24,676 nucleotides of DNA, from assembly GCA_003427395.1 (NCBI GenBank), contig BFEA01000140.1, forward strand, positions 484,235-508,910. The letters are read 5' to 3'. Numbering within the stretch: the stretch's first letter is position 1; each line of letters begins with the position of its first letter. This document shows, in pieces, positions 8,836 to 17,399 of the stretch. A program made the translations under genes and the position numbers. The notes beneath the pieces are model-generated. The model saw only the letters and a list, made by a program, of their open reading frames with translations. It had not been told where the DNA came from and searched no databases. The stretch comes from Chara braunii (taxonomy: Eukaryota > Streptophyta > Charophyceae > Charales > Characeae).

Positions 8836-9765
8836 TTATTAAAAGATGATAAGTGGCTAAGTAATAGACATGGAGCGACAACGACAGACGTCATTCACAT
8901 GTGGACAAATTTTGAGTTGTTTGTTGCAATTGAAATATAATAATTGTGACGAACTCATAAAAATATGATATGATTATTTATTTTTTGACTAAAAATTGCC
9001 TTGCGGATCATATCTATGTATCAATTTTTAAGTTAGTTGTTCCATTTGCAACGTGCGTTGGATGTTAGAATGTGTTGTGCGGGCGTTTTGTTCCCTCGTG
9101 TGGCAAAAAAAAACAGGACTTGCAGATGAAAAACGCATTGACAATCTTATTATATTACCATAACGATGCAGATTTCAGGGGGGAAAAAATACAACATTGC
9201 TGATAAATCCATAGCAAACCAAAACAAAAATGTTTATTTGATGCCTTTTCCGATCGATTTAGCAAAAAAATGTTGAAAATGTTAATAAAACATTCAGTGA
9301 AAGTCGATAAAATGATGAAAAAACCTAAAAAATATTCAAAATTTTAACTACGTGCACTTAAAAAATATCACAATATCACAATGTATATAGATTGAAATGA
9401 AAAAACAGATGAAATATACTGAAATCAGGAATAAAGTTGTGTGGAAATTTGACAAATCCTACATAAACTATAAAAAATTATTCCAAGATTACAAAGTTTG
9501 CAATGAAATATAACAATAGTCGCCGATAACAAGTGATTCCTTCGAATAATCGAGAAAAAACTTGTGGCTTATTGACCAAAACATTTCATGGTATCCCCTG
9601 AATTTGATTATTTTTATATATGAAAAACACGATAAATCGCTTCAAAAAAGGACTTTCAATTTCATGCAAAAAATAAAAAATGTCCATTTTGACGAAATCA
9701 CAGTTCTAGGACCACTAAGCACCCAAATCTCTTTAGGACATTCAAAAAGTGTTTTTTTTTAAATA
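8836..9765. other. AT-rich gene-free spacer
   Basis: Strongly AT-rich, with many short A and T runs. The only open frame, 9562-9762, has a low-complexity Lys/Phe/Ile-rich product and no start context, so I do not call it. Composition changes abruptly at about 9766, at the run AACGGGGGGGG. Confidence 0.7.
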
Positions 9766-10720
9766 TAAGAACGGGGGGGGCCAAAACTAAAACTGTCTAT
9801 TATCCTAGAATCCCCCTTCTAACAGATAGAGCATCGGTCCAGGCTTTCATACCTCGTACCAAAACTCATTTGATCTCATACCCCCTTCTCCTAGGGTAAC
9901 AAGGCACCACAATCCTCCCCAGTACCGATCAACCTAGCTCTGACGGACAAGAACTGCCTTCCTCCTTCGACAATTCCCGTAGCAGTCAGCCCCTAAACAG
10001 GTTACAGGGTCAATACCCCGGCGCCAGCTATGTCGGACGATCTGGTTATGCCTTCCACACTCGACATAACTTCCCAGGCCTCAAGCTCCCCGTGGGTTAC
10101 AGAGCAGCGGCTCCAGCATTGGCCTGTTTTGTCCCAGCCTCGTCCTTCTGACCTACTTACCCAAACAGACAACCTTTTTTATTGAAAATCCCCTTGCTAC
10201 CTTCCTTCAAACCTAGCTTCCCCCCCCCCTTCGGCTCACTATGAAGTTGTTGCATACTGTAACGTGCAGACCAGAATAAGAACCTACCTCTCAATACAAA
10301 GTACAAGATAGCACTGCGGAAGACTTAGATACGAATGATCCGAACAATCAATATTGCAATGCAGCCCTGAACACACATTATCATCATCGTTATCTGGTGT
10401 GAAGGGGGTCTGGCGCTTCACACAAGAAGACTGCGCCAGCCCCAACCATACACAGACGAAGAAGGAGGGGTTAGACGAAAAAGGAGGGGAAGATGGGAAT
10501 GTCGTTAACACCAAGTCTCGGTACAGGCCCAAATAGTCCCTCGTCGAAATGTCTGAATCCCAATGTCCGATCTGGATCCAATGTCGTCAAGTCTCAAGTC
10601 ACAACTCTCTCTCTCTCTTTGTCGTTGTCTGAGAAGTCAGGTGGCGAGAGGGTGAGAAGAGATGGTGGACTTNGAAGAGGAAGAAGAAGAACTCTCTCTC
10701 TCTCTGTGTCCAGTACTAAC
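9766..10720. other. GC-richer noncoding block, probably retroelement UTR/LTR-derived
   Basis: The sequence starts abruptly with a G run and is C-rich on the plus strand (for example 9805-9830, 9890-9960, 10205-10235). No frame carries a recognisable protein. Short CT-rich stretches (10602-10620, 10692-10706) and the single N at about 10673 lie here. It is joined to the retroelement fragment on its right and shares its composition, so untranslated or LTR-derived sequence is likely. I could not define LTR ends or a target-site duplication. Confidence 0.4.
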
Positions 10721-10848
10721 TTGTGAAGTTGGCGCCTTGATGAAGGTACCTCGAAGATGGAGCTGGAGCGATGGCGCCATAGGTAAGTACCACTGGCCTC
10801 CGCCAGTATCTCTCCCAACTCTACGGTCTACCACCTACTAGCGCCCAG

Positions 10849-10977
10849 CGCTGAAGACTACTCTATGGCTATGGGCGCCCAACGCCGAAGACTACAGCTA
10901 GCGCTAATACTACTGCCTAGCGCTGAAGACTACTGCAGCGCTCCTCCTGAGTGCTGCGGCCGAATCCTGAAGACTAC
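10849..10977. repeat. Four copies of a 13-bp motif
   Basis: CGCTGAAGACTAC at 10849-10861, CGCCGAAGACTAC at 10883-10895, CGCTGAAGACTAC at 10921-10933 and TCCTGAAGACTAC at 10965-10977. They are spaced 34, 38 and 44 bases apart and interleaved with GCGCCC/AGCGCT blocks. This looks like a degenerate tandem repeat, possibly within an LTR. Confidence 0.75.
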
Positions 10978-11135
10978 CCGTGCCTATTGACAACTACCTA
11001 CCCGTGAAGTGCATGGGAACTTCCTATGTACTACCGGGTGTGCCTCCTAACTCGTGCGAGCAGTCTAGGAGGATGCTCTTGTCAATGCCGAAGGGAGGCA
11101 AGGGCTGCAGCTGCAGCTCCTGCTCAAGCTCGTGA

Positions 11136-11394
11136 GGAACAGGCTATTTCTAGCCTGTTCCGAAACCCTGTATTCGTGTCTGAGTCTTAGGGGTGGTCGA
11201 AACAATGAGGGCCTGAAAAAGGCCCTCCGTTTCAGGCTGGAAAACCTCTGGGTCTGAAAGACCCAGAAATAGGTTGAAACGGAGTAGGGCCTGCAGGCCC
11301 TCGTTTTTCAGCTTTCAGGCTGAATTGACCGGGCCCTGTAAGCCCTAAGTTTTAGGCTTTTAGGCTGAATGTTCGGGACGGGCCCTGCAGGGCC
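11136..11394. repeat. Cluster of at least six perfect palindromes
   Basis: 11-bp arms GGAACAGGCTA/TAGCCTGTTCC (11136-11161); 8-bp arms GAGGGCCT/AGGCCCTC with loop GAAAA (11207-11227); 9-bp arms TCTGGGTCT/AGACCCAGA (11247-11267); the uninterrupted palindrome AGGGCCTGCAGGCCCT (11286-11301); TTCAGC/GCTGAA (11307-11324); and GGCCCTGCAGGGCC (11381-11394). From 11286 the segment also repeats imperfectly with a period of about 44-48 bases (GGGCC..., then ...TTTCAGGCTGAAT or TTTTAGGCTGAAT). Confidence 0.85.
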
Positions 11395-12640
11395 GGCGTT
11401 TCTGATCGTCTGCGCATTGAGCTTGCGATAATCGATGCACAACCGCAAATCTTTGTTCTTCTTCTGGACGAAGAGAACCGGAGCACCGTATGGAGATGAG
11501 CTAGGCCGAATCCAGCCTTTCTCTAGAAGGTCATCGAGTTGTGCCCGAAGCACACTTAACTCTTCCTCGCTCATTCAGTAGATGCAACCGCGCGGAGGTA
11601 CGGCCCCGTCCTCGAGGATGATCTCGTGGCGGATGGGTCGATCAGGTACTACTTCGTGCGGGCCTTCGAACACGTCGATGTAGGCGTCGAGAAGCTCGGT
11701 GATGCGTGGATCCGAAGGTGAGTCCGTCGATGAAGCGTCATGGGGCGGGAGGGCGTGGAGAAAACACACCCGCATTTCCTCGATGTCGTCTCTGATGATG
11801 GAAGCTCGCATGCTTGCGGCAAATACCACGTGGCAGCTGATCGAAGGATGAGGAAGAGGCACCGTGCATGGAACTAGTACTCCGTTCCGATCACGAATGT
11901 GAACGGTGCGGTGGAAGAAGTTCACCGGGTGATCCTCGCTTCGCAGCCATGACATGCCTAAGATCATGTCAAATTTAGTATCTAGAATGTCAAAGGACAC
12001 CGCCTCACTTGCGTGAGGGGCAAAGTACATTGGGACGTTGTCAATGCACCGGTCGATTGACTTCTGCGTGTGACCATCCGCCAACGTGACTTGCGTAGGC
12101 TGGGACTTCCTCCGGACGCGTGGGCCAAGGCCGGCGCGCACCATGACGTCCTGGCTGATGTAGTTGCGAGATGCTCCGCAATCGATCAAGGTGTTGCAGG
12201 TCGCCTCTCCGATCTGAATGCGTACATATAGCAATAGTGCGTCGATGTCGTCGTACCGTTGCCTCTTGAACTCGCGGTCGATCTTCACAATGTAAGCATG
12301 ACGGTCGACAACCTCTACTCCGGCGTCCATCAACGGAGCTGGTCCTGCAGTGTGCAAGTAATCTCGCAGTTGTGCCATGAGCACATTGCAATGCGGTTTC
12401 GGCAATCGTCCGGTCGGGGGAACGGGCATCCAATGGAAGTCTGTGAACGTCAGTGGGTCGAGCACCTCAAGTCTTGACCACGACGATGAATCCCCGGAGA
12501 TAGATGGCGGCGAAGCTGCCGAATCAGTTGTCGATGGTGATGAAACCGTACATGCGGTAGATTGTTGCACGTGGAGCGGTTGGTCCAGCGGTGGAACCAA
12601 GTGGACAGCATAGTCCTCGTAAGTGTAACGAGAACCTGCG
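11388..12640 (-). pseudogene. Ty3/gypsy pol fragment: aspartic protease and start of reverse transcriptase
   Basis: The minus-strand frame reads YEDYAVHLVPPLDQPLHVQQ and continues to a retropepsin-like domain with the active-site motif LIDCGASRNYIS (Asp codon 12181-12183) and the later ILGMSWL strand. It then reaches the reverse transcriptase entry [17 protein letters not shown] and [24 protein letters not shown] at 11575-11577 interrupts it just before [20 protein letters not shown], where the frame otherwise continues. Homology to reverse transcriptase ends at about 11388, inside the palindrome 11381-11394. The YXDD catalytic part of RT, RNase H and integrase are absent. A frame change near 12610-12640 separates it from gag. 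It closely resembles retroelements I associate with Chara braunii. Confidence 0.85.
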
Positions 12641-13898
12641 ACATTCGCATCCTCCCAGATGTGCAGGAGGCCACTAGCAAGGCGGCCGAATCTGGTGGAG
12701 TGGAAGCTGGAGTCTCCTCACCTTCCGCGGAACTCAGTTTCCCGAGTTGAGGTGGGGTCGCACGTCCTCCTTGGCACAGGGAGGTCTTGTGCTTGGTGCT
12801 GTTGCACCAATAGCAGCTGCCGTAGCGGCCGCAGACCTTGTACTCCGCCTCGGTCAAGCCAAACTTGACCCATGGAACTTGTACTGGTTGTCCATTTCCG
12901 GCCTGCGATGCGGATTTCTCCTTCCCATTATTGCGGGACTTGTTGGTGCTTTTCAGCTGGACAACAGCCACCTGATCTCCGTCACTTGATGCTGGAGTGG
13001 CTGCTGGGTTATCTCCACTGTCCGACTGGACTGCAGCGAAGTGCTGCTGTCACGGACCAGTTCGTACCTTCTCCACATAGGTCGGCTGCCATGTTGACTT
13101 CTCATCTGCAGCTGACCTGTTGGTCTTGATGATTTTCCTCGCCTTGTCAATGATCTCAGCGAAGGTTGAGTACTGCTCGCGATCACCAAGAGCCTGGCTC
13201 AATGCAGCACAAGACCTGTTGTAGAACTCACGGCCTAAATGCATGAATGGCAAGTCCAGATTGGGCACTGCCGCAATCTTGTGCTACTCCGTGAGCCAAT
13301 CCTGTGTTGCGGTGTTGCCCTGTGACATGGTGAACAGACGGTTGATGGCGAGTGCTGGCGCGTCGTCGACGATGAACCGCTTCTTCCACAGCCGTGTCAG
13401 TTCCTCCCATGTGATTTTGTCCTTCAAGACCGGTATGTCGGGGCCGTGGGAGGTTGCCAGGTGGGTCAACCAGGTCTGGCATCCGCCTTTTGAGTTCATG
13501 AACAGGGCGCCGATGTACCCGTGCTTGGCGACGGGTAGAGTCCTGAGTTGCGTTGTGAATGCTTCCCACCAGAGGACCGGATCCTGCTGCGTGTAGTCGT
13601 CGAACCTGTCTAGTTGGAAAGTTGGCATTTTGTACAACTTCGGATTGCCATCTGCGTTCATCGACTGCAGCTGCTGGAACTCGGTCTTCAAGGTATGCAG
13701 TTGACTGCAGATGGTGGTCGGCGCAGCGAAGGTGTTGATGTCGACGAGCATTGCCACTACGTGGTCAACGAGTTCCTCCAGTTGGCAGCTAGAAGATGCA
13801 CTGCTGGAAGCCCCAGCATCTTGTCTTGGCGGAACTTGTTCCAAGTCCTGTTCACGGGCATCCAGTACCCGTGTGGCATCCTCGTGCCGAGTCTTCAA
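12641..13898 (-). pseudogene. Ty3/gypsy gag fragment with zinc knuckle
   Basis: A minus-strand capsid-type Gag: LVDHVVAMLVDINTF, LYKMPTFQLDRFDDYTQQD, LWWEAFTTQLRTLPVAKHGY, ITWEELTRLWKKRFIVDDAP and INRLFTMSQGNTATQDWL lie in the usual retrotransposon gag order. A CCHC zinc knuckle (CYWCNSTKHKTSLC) lies at 12774-12815. The frame is broken by TAG 13284-13286, where a Trp codon would be expected after WLTE, and by TGA 13050-13052; both lie within otherwise continuous homology. The sequence begins near 13898 with a TTG and no ATG, so the 5' end is truncated or diverged. The adjoining DNA (13930 onward) is AT-rich and unrelated. Confidence 0.85.
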
Positions 13899-13929
13899 CA
13901 GAAAAAAATCCCGGTCTTCCCGGTTATGC

Positions 13930-14315
13930 TTTTATACATCCTTGTGTTGAAAATTAGTTGACTGTAACGAGTAACAACAGTTCTCTAACACACACCGGTT
14001 TTTAACCTTGACCGATAAACAGACATGTCTTCAACATTACTTCAACACAAGAAACGTTCATCACTTCGCTGTGAACTTCCAAATCAATATGACAAACATT
14101 TTTCAACGTTGTTCCAACGTTCGATCCGTTGTTAAGTCATTTGTGGTTATACTGTATCCCTGGTATGCGCACACGTTTCATAATTAGTTGCGTAACTCAT
14201 TGCAATGTCTGAGCAACATTAAGATATCGTAGTGAAAAAATATATATATTGTTTAAAAATAGTTGAAACTCTCAGTGTGACAATCAATATAGATCCGTCG
14301 CGACACTTATCCTTG

Positions 14316-14317
<2 letters not shown>
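13930..14317. other. AT-rich spacer
   Basis: There is no gene here. The sequence has several AACGTT/CAACATT-like words but no definable repeat. It lies between the retroelement fragment and the microsatellite. Confidence 0.6.
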
Positions 14318-14360
<43 letters not shown>

Positions 14361-14403
14361 CTATCTATCTATCTATCTATCAATCTATCTATCTATCTAT
14401 CTA

Positions 14404-14459
<56 letters not shown>

Positions 14460-14466
14460 TCTCTCT
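14318..14466. repeat. Compound microsatellite (CT)n-(ATCT)n-(CT)n
   Basis: About 35 bases of (TC)n, then roughly 53 bases of ATCT tetranucleotides with interruptions, then about 60 bases of (CT)n. Any open frame across it is simply Leu/Ser repeat. Confidence 0.97.
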
Positions 14467-14699
14467 GCGTATGTGTGTGTTTCACAATATCTATGTTTCA
14501 TTGTATCACAAGAGGAATTGGTGTCTTGGGGTTATGTATTTTCTTTGGTCGTGAAAACCTCTTAACCGATGCAAATATCCCAATTATCAATATTTTCTTT
14601 GGCAAAATAGAAATCCGACGCACACTTCTCATTGTACCTGTTACATTCAATCCACACTGAGGCACTTTAAACATGACCACGAATGTATTTTGTCCACTT

Positions 14700-14718
14700 A
14701 AAAAAAAAAAAAAAAAAA
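14700..14718 (+). repeat. A19 homopolymer
   Basis: A run of 19 A. Its origin (retrotransposed tail or slippage) cannot be told from the sequence. The surrounding 14467-14915 holds no supported gene. Confidence 0.9.
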
Positions 14719-14920
14719 GCAAATTGCACAACGCTTGAGACATTCCATAGTCGTCTTTGTTGTTCATTCACCCCAACTAGCATAGCAATACACAACACAC
14801 ATGTAACACATGTCTGCTAAATCATGTCGTCGTACCAAACACACATCACACCGATTATGTCTCCTTTGTTTGTTTCCTGCCTCTTTCTACATACCTCTCT
14901 CTCTCTATCCGAGTCTAAAT

Positions 14921-15031
14921 AGTTGACGATATCATATTCAACTAGAATGACCTTTTGACATTTATCTCGCCGTACACGAAGTCCAAGTACTGTACAAAAC
15001 GTACAAAGTACAAATGTCACAGACGTCATAA

Positions 15032-15034
<3 letters not shown>
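14921..15034. repeat. Diverged tandem duplicate, unit 1
   Basis: This unit aligns with 15107-15222: both contain ATATCATA(T/C)TCAACT, a middle AAGTA.T...AC, and end in ATGTCACAGACGTCATAACATCTC or ATATCACAAACGTCTTAAGACCTC. The two copies are separated by a CT microsatellite. Confidence 0.75.
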
Positions 15035-15094
<60 letters not shown>

Positions 15095-15106
15095 CAATCA
15101 ATCAAT
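15034..15106. repeat. Microsatellite (TC)n followed by (CAAT)4
   Basis: About 57 bases of uninterrupted TC/CT dinucleotide to 15090, then four CAAT units (15091-15106). Confidence 0.97.
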
Positions 15107-15222
15107 AGTCCTCAATATCATACTCAACTCTCACGACGTCTTCACCACCACCTTGTTGTATGCGAAATCAAAGTATTATACGGAAATGACAAAATACTAA
15201 TATCACAAACGTCTTAAGACCT
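15107..15222. repeat. Diverged tandem duplicate, unit 2
   Basis: Second copy of the 14921-15034 unit. Its right end overlaps the last codons and stop (15214-15216) of the minus-strand gene remnant that follows. Confidence 0.75.
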
Positions 15223-17135
15223 CTCCTCAGCAATCATCTCGTCACTATCTGCAAAAATTTCAAAAAATCTATGATCATTCTTCATTGGAATGACCTCATC
15301 TTTTGCATTCTTTCTGCCAGCAAAATGTCGTTCCCATATATTCATTGAACTCTGCACTACGGTTTTATCACGATCGAGAGAGATCATATTTATAGTCACT
15401 TTTCCGATACCGGTCATACAAGTTGACACGATGGTTTCTTCTATTCTTCGCATTTCCTTGCTCGCTGCTGCCGTGCGTGCGGATCGACTTTTGTTGCTGA
15501 TGTGACACTCTAACACCAGATGAGCGAATGCGAGTTATTGGAGAGTGCAACCATTTCGATCTGCTTCATTCCAATCTCTGTATAAAACGTCTCGCACGAC
15601 ATTCTTATACTCTGTTGCGCCCCACGGCTCTTCGCCTTTCACTCTCCACGATGATTGTTCGAGCATTTTCGTCCTCATCTCCTCTCGCTCCTTTTAAAAA
15701 CGATCTCTTACAGTTCCGCATGGATAAGGCAGCGCCGCAGCGCTCCAAAAAGCCTGGACAATGTCGTAAGCGATTTCTCTTCGGATGTTCCTCAACTCCC
15801 TTCATCCGAGTGTGCGAAGTGTTGTCAGTGTTGTGCTCTTCATGGACTGATCTACGATGAATCGTGTGTCCGGGTCCAGAGATTCCGTAAGATCCCTGAA
15901 GGATTCGAGATACGTGTCGACTGACGGATACATCTCTGCATCCTTGGCTCTGGATAAACAAAAACTCTTCGCTACGCAACGCATCAATTGCTTCACTATT
16001 TTGGAGTGCGCGTATAACGTGTGGATGTTGTCACTAATGTGGTTGTTCAGCTTGCTTTTCTCCGATGCATCCCGTTTTTCGCGTCCTCGCATAATTGAAC
16101 AAACACAGAGAACGAGTCATAGACAGAACAAAACAAAAAAATGAAAAACACAATTATTATGCTGGTCACTTTTATATGTTCATTAAGCACGTGCAAATCA
16201 TAAGCGAGAATGCAAACAAGATAATCGTTTTCAATGTTGTTGTCTTTTTCATCCACATTTTTTTAATGCCACAAACAACTTTACAAGATTTCACACAATG
16301 TTTTACCTATTGCTTTCTCGTTTGTGAAGTGTGCGTCGTTCTCGTCATCCTCTTCATGACCGTCTTCATTATCATAATCCTCGTCTTCATTCCATTCACG
16401 TTCATCAAAATCGTCGTTGTCTCTGTTGTTCTCGTCCTCTGAATCGTCCTCTTCCGTATTTGCTTCTTTTTGCTCCAGCTGCTCGTCTTCGCACTTTGTC
16501 AATGATGGTTGTCGACATTCTCATTCCAAATGTCATTGCCTGTGCTGAATGTCGCGACCTCCAATGTGTTTACCTCCACTGCTCTCGCCCGCCTGCCGAC
16601 CACAACGCATGCTGCCTTCGATATCCTCACCGCTTCCTCCTACTTCTGCACTATCCACAACAGTCGCTTCACCCTTGTTGTGCTCCCGTTTCTTTTCCAT
16701 GACATACTTACTTGGAGCAAGAGGGGTTGCTCCGGCCAGCGTTTTCCTGCGTACTGTCTTCGACTTCGGAGTACACTTCGAACACTCTTCCCTGTGTCGG
16801 ATGTCAATGTCGTTATCTCGCTTCTCTGTTTTTTCCATCTGTAATTTTCTTTTGCTCGCTTCACGGTGCATTTCGACCAAATTTGTCCTCCAACGTTCTG
16901 TTCTTTTTCGTACACTCTTCACTTCTTCAGATGTTCCATGTCGTGTTATATCTCAAACTTTATTTCATTCCTGTACGAGACGTGCACCGGCATTCGTCTG
17001 CTGTCGTGACACCCCTTCTTCGCGAACACAGAGCCTTTGTTGCGTCGATGTCCCTGTAACATCGGGCCCTCGGCGAGGCCATAATGTGTGCTTGTCCATT
17101 GGTGGCAAGTACTTCGTCTATATCACTCACCGATT
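15214..17135 (-). pseudogene. Downstream exons of the Ulp1-type transposon gene, or a separate gene
   Basis: Two minus-strand coding stretches are joined by a well-supported intron. The first (about 16922-16307) has a basic part (MKSVRKRTERWRTNL..., CTPKSKTVRRKTLAGATPL), two TGA codons (16533-16535 and 16521-16523), then a very acidic tract of Asp/Glu/Asn ending FTNEKAI. The intron is 16086-16306 (ATAG|GTAAAA to GCGAG|GACGC), and the phase matches across it, restoring a Gly codon. The second (16085-15214) reads REKRDASEKSKLNNHISDN, then MYPSVDTYLESFRDLTESL, and continues in one frame to MIAEERS despite TGA 15802-15804, TAA 15694-15696 and TAA 15535-15537. An upstream stretch at 16960-17135 (ESVSDIDEVLATNG) follows a strong acceptor, CCTCTTCACAG. 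No domain is recognised. It lies immediately downstream of the protease on the same strand. Confidence 0.5.
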
Positions 17136-17399
17136 CTGTGAAGAGGAAGAAGACACGTAACATAGGACATGAAAAATTTGTCATTAGTGAAATTTAATCT
17201 CAGCGGCGGGGTTTTATCTCGACCTTGCTTTTCGTGAACAAAAAGCACGTATTTTCACATTACATATGCAATGATAAATTTGTGGACTTATGTTAAAAAT
17301 TTCACCTACCTTGTCTTGTCTTTATCATCATTTGCGTACTTGTTCTATGTTTCAACTAACGAAATCTATGAGTCGTCGCACGTCCATATCTTAGCTCAC

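Noticed and set aside
10760-10790. Primer-binding site (TGGCGCCAT on the minus strand) defining an LTR to its right
   Set aside because: The match to a tRNA 3' end could not be confirmed, no second LTR copy was found, and the gag-pol fragment lies on the wrong side for one simple element.
14232-14660. Plus-strand frame rich in Leu/Ser repeats
   Set aside because: It is a direct translation of the CT/ATCT microsatellite.
16549-17160. Plus-strand frame of 203 codons, Cys/Ser/Leu/Phe-rich
   Set aside because: It is antisense to the basic exon and the acceptor-bounded exon on the minus strand. Its composition is what the antisense of a charged coding region gives.
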